NCBI GenBank assembly: GCA_964639885.1
Contig: CAZXEH010000018.1
Coordinates: 1 to 38,093, forward strand
DNA from: JAGNLA01 sp964639885
Lineage (GTDB): Bacteria > Caldisericota > Caldisericia > JAAYUI01
DNA length: 38,093 nt
Direction: 5' to 3'
Part shown: positions 14,737 to 22,895 of the stretch, piece after piece
Layout: every line of letters begins with the position of its first letter
Numbering within the stretch: the stretch's first letter is position 1
Notes under the pieces: model-generated
Databases searched by the model: none
What the model saw: only the letters and a program-made list of their open reading frames with translations
What the model was told of the DNA's origin: nothing
Made by a program: the position numbers and the translations under genes

Positions 14737-17211
14737 TTGAAGAAACTCGCCATAGCGTTTACAGTTGTCCTTCTCCTGGCTCCATATGCCAGGTCTGCTG
14801 AATCTGTCTACAAGTACAGGCAGACAATTGAGGTTGTGGAAACAGCCGGAATCCAGCGTTATGCTTATCCGGTCAAGCTCAACCTTCCTGGCAAGGACAT
14901 TGCTGAAAACCTTGGCGACATAAGGATTACTGACTCTGATGGCAACAATCTCCCATTCCAGGTAGACAGCAGGGTCGCTTCCTACGTCAAAACCATGCTT
15001 CCTGTCGACCTGAAGCCAAACGAAAAGAAGACACTCTACGCCTTTTTTGGCAGCGGCGACACCAATCCTCCGGTAACCAGTTTTGGAGGAGTCCAGCAGT
15101 ATATTGGTGTAAACTTCGTTACTTTTGCATGGGGAACCGTTCGTATCTCATCCTACACAAAAAACAACAGGATTGTCATCACCGACAACAGCAACAAGAC
15201 ATTGATAGATGTTGACGGACTCAACATTGCACAGGAAACCTACCAGGCTGGAACCCAGCGTACTTTTACGCTCAAGCAACCGACCATGCTCAAAATTTCT
15301 TGCACCGGACTTGCTTCGGTGGCAATCGGCAATTTCAAGGCCGAAGAAACTGATTCAGAGGCCGTGATTGCAGGCAACATCCTCCTTTATGTTCCAAAAT
15401 TTCTTGCCATTACCAGTTTTCATGTTGGAAACAAAGTCCAGGTCTTCAACGGTGGCGACCTTGCCCAGGAAAAGATTCTTGGGATTGGTGAATCACTGGT
15501 TTTTGACGGGATTCCTTCAGGTTTCAGGCGCATTGTTGCCGATCACGAGTGCCTGATTCAATATGGAACAGCATCTGCCTACTCCCTTTTTGCAGTGCCC
15601 GGCAGAAGCAACACCTACCGTTTCCTGCCACTTGGCCCAATCGCCATAAACGGTCTTGAGGGTACAAAAGTCGACGTAAACTATCCCGACGGCAGAATGC
15701 CTGACAACCGCACGATTGGCAGGGATCAAACCCTTATCATCCCAACGGAATCCTTCCTTAAAAACATAGGAACCGACAAAACCCTGAAGGCAATCGAGAT
15801 CAGGGCTGACAAGCCTATAACCGTTCTTGGTACAGGCGGCGCTGGCGGCCACGGGGCAACCTATCTCCCCGGAAACGACGGAAATCTCATTTCAAAATCG
15901 TGGACAACGCTCACCGGCAACGTGGACAAGGAAAATCCTTCAACACGCAATGTCAGGCTGATTGTACCATACTCGAACACTTCAATCACCGGTGGAAGGT
16001 CAAAAGAGCTGTTTTCTGCACTGGCTCCCGGAGGGCTTGCCGTTTCCCTGAAGGAATACAGTGTTGAATTTTCAAATATCGATATTGGAACGAACGAAAA
16101 CTGCCTTTTGCTCGAAGGCAATCCTGATGACACGGCGTCCCTTTTCCAGGTTCCGGCACTTTCGGACAACACCATAAAGGTTTCGGTTCCAAAAACTGAG
16201 ACAAAAGAGGGTGGCTGGATTCCGGGGAAGATCGAAACACCTGTCAAGCCGGCTGAAGAAGAAAAGCCCAAATCAGGGTTCATGGCTTTCCTCGACGGCA
16301 TCTGGGCAAGGGTAAATCCGAAAGACAATCCTTTAAACTTTGCGCTGACCCTCATCGGGCTGGCAGTAATTTTCATACTCATCGCCTCAATCTTTGTCAG
16401 AAGAAGATCTAAACGCAGCGAAGAAGAATACATTGAGGAGTCACCAAGAGAACAGGAGCACATCAGACCTGAACCGGTCGAGGAATACACGCCTCCGGAA
16501 CCTGAAACACAGACACCGCAGCCCCAGAGTCACTCAGGCGGCGACTGGTTTGAAAAAATTCTCGAGGACAAGCCCAAGTCAGGTCAGGGACTTAGTTTCA
16601 AAGCTCCAAGGCTTCGGGCACCAAAGATTTCGCAGTTTATCAACACTGAAACAAACACTGCCAAAGAGTTCGAAAAGACCGAACCGGAACCGGATTTGTT
16701 CACTCCACAGCCTGAACCGCCAAACGAAAAACTGGATGAGAAACCACCCGAGCCAGCACCCGATCCGGTTGTCGAAGAAAAACCCGAGGAGCCAGAAGAG
16801 ACGGTTTCGGAAATCGACAAAATCGATCTTCCGGTTTCAAAGATCACCCCAGCCATCAGGAACCTTGCCCACCAGCTCAGCGGGGAAGGTATTGTGGCTG
16901 ATCCTGGCTCGCTTGTAAGGCTTTACAAGGAAGGAATGGTAGACCTTTTCTCAAGAATTTACATTGTCTCGCAATCAACAGGCGTGCTCCCGCCACACAT
17001 TTCCAACATGAGTATTCTTGAAAAAACGGTTCTGACGCCAAAAGATTTGGAAAAAGTGGCAAAGCTCGCAAGAGACATCGGTGTTTTCGAGGAAGTTGCC
17101 AGAGCGCTGGTGCTTGCCGAGAAAAACAACCTTCCAAACTACATCACTTCAGCCAAGCTCCCTGAAAGACTTGGAAAAATAAAGATCACAAGCGTCAACT
17201 CCTTCTGTTAG
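14737..17211 (+). CDS. Large single-pass membrane protein with DUF2341-like exterior and PIN-like cytoplasmic tail
   Basis: 824 residues from a TTG start behind AAGGAGG. A signal peptide (1-20) precedes a ~500-residue exported part whose beginning (strands with RITDSDGNNLPFQVDS and KTLYAFFGSGDT) resembles DUF2341-type beta domains. One membrane helix lies at ~531-553, followed by RRRSKR, which places the C terminus inside. A long Pro/Glu-rich disordered stretch (~560-700) leads to a folded ~110-residue domain. From residue ~719 its pattern (IVADPGSLVRLYKEGMVDL, then a helix-strand with AEKNNLPNYITSAKLPERLG) resembles PIN/DUF3368 nuclease-fold proteins. It keeps one N-terminal Asp (722) but lacks the late Asp, so it may be non-catalytic. 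It is in the valS operon; function unknown. Confidence 0.75.
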   Translation: MKKLAIAFTVVLLLAPYARSAESVYKYRQTIEVVETAGIQRYAYPVKLNLPGKDIAENLGDIRITDSDGNNLPFQVDSRVASYVKTMLPVDLKPNEKKTLYAFFGSGDTNPPVTSFGGVQQYIGVNFVTFAWGTVRISSYTKNNRIVITDNSNKTLIDVDGLNIAQETYQAGTQRTFTLKQPTMLKISCTGLASVAIGNFKAEETDSEAVIAGNILLYVPKFLAITSFHVGNKVQVFNGGDLAQEKILGIGESLVFDGIPSGFRRIVADHECLIQYGTASAYSLFAVPGRSNTYRFLPLGPIAINGLEGTKVDVNYPDGRMPDNRTIGRDQTLIIPTESFLKNIGTDKTLKAIEIRADKPITVLGTGGAGGHGATYLPGNDGNLISKSWTTLTGNVDKENPSTRNVRLIVPYSNTSITGGRSKELFSALAPGGLAVSLKEYSVEFSNIDIGTNENCLLLEGNPDDTASLFQVPALSDNTIKVSVPKTETKEGGWIPGKIETPVKPAEEEKPKSGFMAFLDGIWARVNPKDNPLNFALTLIGLAVIFILIASIFVRRRSKRSEEEYIEESPREQEHIRPEPVEEYTPPEPETQTPQPQSHSGGDWFEKILEDKPKSGQGLSFKAPRLRAPKISQFINTETNTAKEFEKTEPEPDLFTPQPEPPNEKLDEKPPEPAPDPVVEEKPEEPEETVSEIDKIDLPVSKITPAIRNLAHQLSGEGIVADPGSLVRLYKEGMVDLFSRIYIVSQSTGVLPPHISNMSILEKTVLTPKDLEKVAKLARDIGVFEEVARALVLAEKNNLPNYITSAKLPERLGKIKITSVNSFC

Positions 17212-17220
17212 GAGGTTCAT

Positions 17221-17730
17221 GTGGGCGACATTTTTGTAGAATTGGCAAGAGAAGCTTTGACGGCCTGGGTTTCAAGGCATGTCAAAATTCAACCTCCTTC
17301 ACCTCTTCCCGATCAAATGATGGCCAAAGCAGGAGTTTTTGTTTCACTTCACATCGGGGATGATTTGCGTGGCTGCATCGGCACTTTCAGGCCGTCGACC
17401 GAATCAATTGCTCATGAAATAATCGAAATGGCAATCGAGGCTTCAACAGAAGACCCACGCTTTCCGCCTGTCCGAACTTCAGAAATTCCGAAACTGTCAA
17501 TAAGCGTTGACGTTTTGGGGGAACCAGAGCCGATTGCGTCGATGGATCAGCTTGATCCCAAGATTTACGGGGTGATTGTTACAAGCGGATACAGACGTGG
17601 ATTGCTTTTACCAGACCTTGAAGGCGTCGACACCGTCGAGGAACAGGTGTCAATTGCAAGGAGAAAAGCCGGAATAGCGGTCAACGAACCGATAAAGCTG
17701 CAAAGATTCAAGGTTGTCAGGCATCATTAG
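17221..17730 (+). CDS. amrA: AMMECR1-domain protein (AmmeMemoRadiSam system protein A type)
   Basis: A 169-residue AMMECR1-fold protein filling the whole domain. Signatures are LRGCIGTFRP (residues ~50-59), DPRFPPV (~80-86), the SVDVLGEPEPI strand and GLLLPDLEGVDTVEEQ near the C terminus. In many prokaryotes it sits beside a Memo-like and a radical-SAM protein; neither partner is in this window, so the gene symbol rests on the family name only. Biochemical function is not settled for bacterial members. It starts with GTG behind TAGGAGG, 9 bp after the preceding gene, and ends 9 bp before the lipoprotein gene, so it belongs to the valS operon. Confidence 0.9.
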   Translation: MGDIFVELAREALTAWVSRHVKIQPPSPLPDQMMAKAGVFVSLHIGDDLRGCIGTFRPSTESIAHEIIEMAIEASTEDPRFPPVRTSEIPKLSISVDVLGEPEPIASMDQLDPKIYGVIVTSGYRRGLLLPDLEGVDTVEEQVSIARRKAGIAVNEPIKLQRFKVVRHH

Positions 17731-17739
17731 GGGGAGATA

Positions 17740-18894
17740 ATGAAGAAGATATTGATTGTTGCAATTATTTTTGCCATGCTAACATCTCTGGCTTCTTGCG
17801 GACAAAAAACCCATTTCAAATTTGAAAAAATACGAAATGTATATTTCAGGGAGAAAACCCAGTTCTTTGCTTTCAATGACCTCATTTATGTCATCGACCG
17901 CGACAAGCTCGTGTGCATGAACCCAGACAATGGTGAGATGCTTGAAAGCGTCAATTTGCCAGGGTATTTTTTGGATATTAAATCAGAAGGTTCAAATTTA
18001 TACATGACATTCAAATCAGGTGATGGCTTCATTTTCAAGGATTTTGGCTTGAATGGCAAAAGTTCGTATATTACAGAAAAACGCTCATTTATTGTTGAAG
18101 GAACGAAATTTTTGTATGCATACATGAATATCATGGTACTTTATGATGATTCATCAAGAACGCTTGCTAGCTATAAAAATGGGAAACTCGCTGGGAAGCT
18201 TGTTTTTGAGAAACCATGTTCAGTTGAAGCGACGTACGAGGCCTACTCCCCTGGCTATGCAATGTGCTCTGCGCTTGTTTATGATGGTCAGACATTGACA
18301 TTTGCAGGATTTGATGACAATTGGCGACCTGTATATCCAGTTAAGGAAATGCCACAAATCAAGTTACCGTCAAAGAATTTCAACAAATCAATGGTTGTCA
18401 GAAACGATTTTGATGCAATTTGCGTTTACGACGGGGAATCATTCAATTTCGTGGTGACAGACGACAATTACAAAACCTACAAAATCAACAAGGTGAACTT
18501 TCCAAACCTTGAATCTTTCACAAGCGACGCGCTCAATATCTATGCATCCAACAACTATGGATTGTTTATAATCGACTACGTGGAACCGACAAGGATTTCA
18601 AACGGAAAGTTCGAACTCATTGACCTGGAGACTTTGGAAAAGGGAAGTGAAGAAAAACTTCCAGTAAGAATCCACCTTCTTGGCATGCGACTGGGCAAAT
18701 CATACAGAGTTGAATGCGTTAAAACAAATGGCCCGATAAACTTGATCAGGGGCAACGAAAAAATTGCACAGACTTGCACCTTTGATGAACTCCCAGAAGG
18801 CACTTTCTGTGCAAAATTTGCAAGGATGAAAGAAAAGATGTACGTCTATGCCTTCACATCGGAGGGGTTGTTCAGATCGGAACCGTTGGAGTAA
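17740..18894 (+). CDS. Lipoprotein of unknown function, 384 aa
   Basis: Residues 1-20 are a lipoprotein signal ending in the lipobox L-A-S-C (Cys20), so the mature protein should be lipid-anchored outside. The first ~300 residues carry repeated short strands with aromatic-Asp turns (YVIDRDKL, GEMLES, LYMTFKS, TLASYKNG) that suggest a beta-propeller or other all-beta repeat fold; no family is recognised. The last ~100 residues are separate, with basic and acidic helices. Codons in the first half are more AT-rich than in the operon genes before it. It starts with a GGGGGAG ribosome site 9 bp after the AMMECR1 gene and is the last gene of the valS operon. Confidence 0.75.
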   Translation: MKKILIVAIIFAMLTSLASCGQKTHFKFEKIRNVYFREKTQFFAFNDLIYVIDRDKLVCMNPDNGEMLESVNLPGYFLDIKSEGSNLYMTFKSGDGFIFKDFGLNGKSSYITEKRSFIVEGTKFLYAYMNIMVLYDDSSRTLASYKNGKLAGKLVFEKPCSVEATYEAYSPGYAMCSALVYDGQTLTFAGFDDNWRPVYPVKEMPQIKLPSKNFNKSMVVRNDFDAICVYDGESFNFVVTDDNYKTYKINKVNFPNLESFTSDALNIYASNNYGLFIIDYVEPTRISNGKFELIDLETLEKGSEEKLPVRIHLLGMRLGKSYRVECVKTNGPINLIRGNEKIAQTCTFDELPEGTFCAKFARMKEKMYVYAFTSEGLFRSEPLE

Positions 18895-18945
18895 ACAGAA
18901 CAAGAAAACTAGTGTCCAACCTTTTGGCAATTCACCCACCCTCTA

Positions 18946-18974
18946 TTTACTAACTACTGCCATTCCTCTAAAAT
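18946..18974 (+). promoter_or_regulatory. Promoter for the greA-lysS operon
   Basis: TTTACT (18946-18951), a 17-bp spacer and TAAAAT (18969-18974) lie in the 101-bp gap after the lipoprotein gene. The leader to the ATG at 18996 is short and contains GAAAGGAG. The rest of the gap shows no convincing terminator. Confidence 0.45.
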
Positions 18975-18995
18975 AAACAATTTGAAAGGAGTGCC

Positions 18996-19904
18996 ATGAA
19001 GAAGGTTGTGTCGATAAGTCTGGGTCAGAGTTTGAGAGACCACGAGTTCACTGCAGAGTTTCTGGGTGAAACGTTCCAGATCAGGCGCATCGGAACTGAC
19101 GGTGATGTAAAAAAGATGATGGAGCTTTACAAATCCCTGGATTCCGAGGTTGACGCATTCGGCATGGGTGGTGGAGACATCTATCTTCGTCCAGGCAACC
19201 GAACCTACATCCTGCAGGAACCTTACAAGTGGTCCAAAGCTGCACCGACAAAACCTGTCTGTGACGGTGCATTTCTGAAGGCAGTCCTTGAACCGAGAGT
19301 TATAAACCAGAGCTTTGACAAAGGCTATCTGAACAAAGGCATGAAAGTCTGTGTCATGACAGCCGTTGACAGATACTTCCTTGCAAAAGCCTTCGCTGAC
19401 AGGGGATGCAAGTATGTTTTGGGCGACATGCCGTTCTCGCTGGGCATCCCAATCGGCATCCACTCCCTAGGAACCATAAGATTCATTGGCGCAATGCTTC
19501 TCCCGATCATCACAAGACTCCCGTACAACTGGTTCTATCCCCTTGGCGAGAAACAGGACAAGATAGGCGAGAAGAAGAACCGTTTCTTCAGATGGGCCGA
19601 TGTTATTGCCGGAGACCTTCACTACATCAGAAAAAATCTCGATGTTGACATGACTGGCAAGATCGTCTGCACAAACACAACAACCAAAAAGAATATCGAA
19701 GAATTCAAATCAAGGGGCGTAAAAAAGGTCATCACCTTCACCCCTGACATGAACGGCAGAACATTCGGTGCAAACGTGATGGAGGCGATGGTTGCATCCA
19801 TCATCGGCAAGCACCCGAGGCAGACGTCTGTGGAAGAGTACAACCAGATTCTGGACAAGCTCAACTTCAAGCCCAACGTCATAAACATAACGGAGGACAA
19901 ATGA
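18996..19904 (+). CDS. Conserved protein of the family often labelled 'quinate 5-dehydrogenase'
   Basis: A 302-residue soluble protein. From memory, its start (KKVVSISLGQSLRDHEFTAE) and IGTDGDVKKM...DAFGMGGGDIYL segment match a family that databases label 'quinate 5-dehydrogenase', a label I doubt. I do not see the G-x-G-x-x-G nucleotide loop or the Lys/Asp catalytic pair of the shikimate/quinate dehydrogenase family. The middle (KVCVMTAVDRYFLAKAFADRG) looks like a nucleotide-type alpha/beta unit, and the C terminus (FTPDMNGRTFGANVMEAMV) is highly patterned. The enzymatic role is unknown. Its stop overlaps the greA ATG as ATGA, so the pair is co-translated. GAAAGGAG precedes the ATG. Confidence 0.7.
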   Translation: MKKVVSISLGQSLRDHEFTAEFLGETFQIRRIGTDGDVKKMMELYKSLDSEVDAFGMGGGDIYLRPGNRTYILQEPYKWSKAAPTKPVCDGAFLKAVLEPRVINQSFDKGYLNKGMKVCVMTAVDRYFLAKAFADRGCKYVLGDMPFSLGIPIGIHSLGTIRFIGAMLLPIITRLPYNWFYPLGEKQDKIGEKKNRFFRWADVIAGDLHYIRKNLDVDMTGKIVCTNTTTKKNIEEFKSRGVKKVITFTPDMNGRTFGANVMEAMVASIIGKHPRQTSVEEYNQILDKLNFKPNVINITEDK

Positions 19905-20419
19905 CAAAGAAAGATGAACACGAAGCCATCGAACTGAGGCCAAGCAACAAGACGCACATCCTCACCAAGGATGGCTATGAGAAGCTCCAGCTTGAGCTTG
20001 AGGATCTGAAGAACAACAAGAGGCCTGAAATTGCAGAACGCATCAAGGCTGCAATGGCGCTGGGCGACATAACTGAAAACGCCGAATATGAGGAAGCCAA
20101 GAAAGACCAGTCTTTCATCGAGGGAAGAGTTCAGTACCTTGAGAGCATCCTCACAGATGCACAAGTTATTGATGAATCTGATGTCGACCATTCAGAAGTA
20201 AACATCGGCTGCAAGGTTGCGCTTGTCAATCTCGAAACAAACTCTGAACTGACCGTTACAATCGTCGGTTCGTACGAGGCAAAACCTGAAGAAAACAGAA
20301 TCTCAAACGTCTCGCCACTTGGACAGGAACTCCTTGGCCATGCTCCTGGCGACATCGTCAGGGTAAAGACTCCTTCAGGTTCAGTAAAATACAGGATAAT
20401 AAAGATCAGGAGAGCGTAA
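19901..20419 (+). CDS. greA: Transcription elongation factor GreA
   Basis: GreA enters the secondary channel of RNA polymerase and stimulates cleavage of backtracked transcripts. The N-terminal coiled coil (residues ~20-90) has the acidic tip GDITENAEY, with Asp56 and Glu59 in the positions that coordinate the catalytic Mg in E. coli GreA (41 and 44). The C-terminal FKBP-like domain (~95-172) has SPLGQELLGHAPGD, the family signature. It is 172 residues because of a ~15-residue charged N-terminal extension compared with the usual ~158; a later start is not obvious because the ATG is coupled to the upstream gene (ATGA). lysS follows immediately, an arrangement common in bacteria. Confidence 0.97.
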   Translation: MTKKDEHEAIELRPSNKTHILTKDGYEKLQLELEDLKNNKRPEIAERIKAAMALGDITENAEYEEAKKDQSFIEGRVQYLESILTDAQVIDESDVDHSEVNIGCKVALVNLETNSELTVTIVGSYEAKPEENRISNVSPLGQELLGHAPGDIVRVKTPSGSVKYRIIKIRRA

Positions 20420-21883
20420 ATGTTTGAAGAGTCCATGCTTGCCAAGCTCGGCAAGCTCACCGAAAAGAATATTGCTGCATATCCGCCAAGAACCATCAAG
20501 GCCACGCACCTTTCAACACAGGTGAAGGCTGATTTTGAAAACCTCGACGGCAAGGATGTCACAATCGCTGGTAGAACAACGGCAATCAGAGGCCACGGCA
20601 AGGCTTTCTTCATGGTTGTCACTGACGAAGCAGGACCAATCCAGGCATATTGCAAGATAGACATGCTTGGTGAGGAAAAGTACAAAGCCGTTGTTGACAG
20701 TCTCGATGTCGGTGACCAGGTTGTCATCATGGGCATCGTTTTCAAGACCAGAACCGGAGAAGTAACCGTTGAAGCCAAGGACTTCGTCTTTGGAACCAAG
20801 GCGCTCAACTTCCTGCCCGAGAAATTCCACGGGCTCACCGATGCAGAAGTTCGCTACAGAAAACGCCACCTTGACATGATCTCCAACCCGGAAGTCAAAG
20901 ACAGGCTCACGAAGAGAACCTACGTCATCAAGGCAATGAGAGAGTTTCTCTGGGGTGAAGGTTTTGTTGAAGTTGAAACACCGACCCTCCAGCCTCTCTA
21001 CGGTGGTGCTCTGGCAAAACCGTTCATCACTCACCACAATGCCCTGGATACCGACCTCTACCTGCGAATTGCTCCTGAACTTTATCTCAAGCGTCTGATC
21101 GTCGGTGGGATGCCAAAGATTTTCGAGATTGGCAAAGCGTTCAGAAATGAAGGAATCTCACAGGTTCACAACCCCGAATTCACAATCATGGAACTCTACC
21201 AGGCATGGGCCGACTACAACGACATGATGGACATAACAGAGAGAATGGTTGCAGCCATAGCCGAAAAGGTTACCGGATCGACAACAATCGTCTATCAGGA
21301 GAAGGAAGTCAACCTCAAGCCACCGTGGAAGAGAATCACAATGGCCGAAGCTTTCAAAGAGATGGCCGAAGTGGACATCGAAAAGCTTAGGGATCTCAAG
21401 TATGCAAGGGATTACCTGCAGGCAAACGACATAAAGATTGAGAAAAAATTTGGATTTGGCGCAGTCATTGATGAAATTCTCAAGAAAAAGGTTGAGGCAA
21501 ACATTGTCCAGCCAACATTCATCTACAATTACCCAATCGAAATCTCACCGCTTGCAAAGATGATTCCGGGGTCAACAACCTGGACAGAGCGCTTCCAGCC
21601 AATCATCTGCGGTTACGAATGCGGCAACGCCTTCTCAGAGCTAAACGACCCGATTGACCAGCTGAACCGCTTCCAGTCGCAGGCAAAGGCCAAAGCTGAG
21701 GGCGACGATGAAGCCCACCAGATTGATACAGATTTTGTCGAGGCGATTTCTATCGGTATGCCGCCAACAGGTGGCCTTGGTGTAGGCGTTGACAGGCTCG
21801 TGATGCTTCTTACAGACCAGATAAGCATCCGTGAAGTTCTGGCTTTCCCACAGCTAAGGAGGCAGGATGGGGATATTTCTTGA
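20420..21883 (+). CDS. lysS: Lysine--tRNA ligase, class II
   Basis: A 487-residue class II synthetase that charges tRNA-Lys. An OB-fold anticodon-binding domain (residues ~45-145; VTIAGRTTAIRGHGKAFFMV) is followed by the catalytic domain with motif 1 around GFVEVETPTLQP, motif 2 FEIGKAFRNEGIS...HNPEFT, and motif 3 GLGVGVDRLVMLLTD near the C terminus. The length matches bacterial LysS. It starts directly after the greA stop with AGGAGAG upstream, and its last 17 bp overlap the SPFH gene. Confidence 0.97.
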   Translation: MFEESMLAKLGKLTEKNIAAYPPRTIKATHLSTQVKADFENLDGKDVTIAGRTTAIRGHGKAFFMVVTDEAGPIQAYCKIDMLGEEKYKAVVDSLDVGDQVVIMGIVFKTRTGEVTVEAKDFVFGTKALNFLPEKFHGLTDAEVRYRKRHLDMISNPEVKDRLTKRTYVIKAMREFLWGEGFVEVETPTLQPLYGGALAKPFITHHNALDTDLYLRIAPELYLKRLIVGGMPKIFEIGKAFRNEGISQVHNPEFTIMELYQAWADYNDMMDITERMVAAIAEKVTGSTTIVYQEKEVNLKPPWKRITMAEAFKEMAEVDIEKLRDLKYARDYLQANDIKIEKKFGFGAVIDEILKKKVEANIVQPTFIYNYPIEISPLAKMIPGSTTWTERFQPIICGYECGNAFSELNDPIDQLNRFQSQAKAKAEGDDEAHQIDTDFVEAISIGMPPTGGLGVGVDRLVMLLTDQISIREVLAFPQLRRQDGDIS

Positions 21884-22895
21884 GATAATCGAATGGCTTG
21901 ACCAGTATGGCGGGGCAGAGCTGCTCCACAGGGAACCGCCGCAAGGTTCAGCCGACATCAAGATGGGCGCACAGCTCATCGTCAGAGAAGGTCAGCTTGC
22001 CATATTCATGAGTGATGGCAGAATCGCCGACATGTTTGGGCCAGGAAGGTACACACTCACAACCGACAACATACCTATCCTCACACAGCTCCTCTCGCTC
22101 CCGTTCGGCTTCAAGTCACCCTTCAGGTCTGAAGTGCTTTACATCTCGACAAACATCGTTCCAGACTTCAAGTTTGGCACGCCGGAGCCAATTGTTTTCA
22201 GGGACAAGGAACTTGGCATGGTCAGGGTCAAGGCCTTCGGCACTTACACTCTCAGGGTTGACGATCCAAGGAAATTCCTGACGGAGGTTGTTGGAACAAA
22301 GGGATTTTTCACAAAGAACAGAGTTGAGGAATTCCTGAGGCCGGTTGTCATTTCGAGGTTCACAGACGCTCTCGCCGATATCATGACCACGGTTTTTGAC
22401 CTTCCAAAAGTCTACGCCGAACTTGGCGACGCCGTTGTAAAGGCGATTAATCCAGAGCTGATGAATTTTGGCCTCATCTCAACCGACTGCTACATCCAGT
22501 CAATCGGCCTTCCCGATGAAGTCGAAAAGGCAGTGGATGAGCGCTCTGGGATGGCTGCAATCTCTGACATGAACAAGTACTTCATGTACAAGGCAGCACA
22601 GGGCATAGGCAAAGGTGAAGCTGGAGTGGCCGGAACTGCTGCACAGATGGGCGCTGGCGTCATGATGGGAGCCCAGATGATGGACTCGCTTAAGGATGCT
22701 GGAAAATCCAAGAAAAAAGATGATGATGACACAGAGGAAAAGGTCAAGTGCCCAAATTGCGGTCACATGAACCCAAAGAACGCCAAATTCTGTGCCAACT
22801 GCGGTTCAAGCCTGAAGAAATCGGAATGCCCGTCATGCCACAAGGATGTGGAGCCGGGAGCAAAATTCTGTCCGAGCTGTGGCGCAAAACTCTAA
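21867..22895 (+). CDS. SPFH-domain protein with two C-terminal zinc ribbons
   Basis: 342 residues. An SPFH-type domain occupies about 30-235 (MGAQLIVREGQLAIFMSDG, then DIMTTVFDLP and EKAVDERSGM), of the YdjI-like kind that lacks a clear transmembrane anchor. A Gly/Met/Ala-rich stretch (250-275) and a Lys/Asp linker (280-292) lead to two zinc ribbons: Cys295/298/309/312 and Cys321/324/335/338. SPFH proteins oligomerise at membrane microdomains, and zinc-ribbon versions may recruit partners. It starts with a strong AGGAGG site 17 bp inside the lysS end. The K+ channel gene overlaps its 3' end, so the two products may act at the same membrane. Confidence 0.85.
   Translation: MGIFLEIIEWLDQYGGAELLHREPPQGSADIKMGAQLIVREGQLAIFMSDGRIADMFGPGRYTLTTDNIPILTQLLSLPFGFKSPFRSEVLYISTNIVPDFKFGTPEPIVFRDKELGMVRVKAFGTYTLRVDDPRKFLTEVVGTKGFFTKNRVEEFLRPVVISRFTDALADIMTTVFDLPKVYAELGDAVVKAINPELMNFGLISTDCYIQSIGLPDEVEKAVDERSGMAAISDMNKYFMYKAAQGIGKGEAGVAGTAAQMGAGVMMGAQMMDSLKDAGKSKKKDDDDTEEKVKCPNCGHMNPKNAKFCANCGSSLKKSECPSCHKDVEPGAKFCPSCGAKL

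Noticed and set aside
18885..18920. Hairpin GTTGGA/TCCAAC as a terminator of the lipoprotein gene
   Set aside because: The stem is only 6 bp, the loop is 24 nt, and just four T follow; too weak to call.
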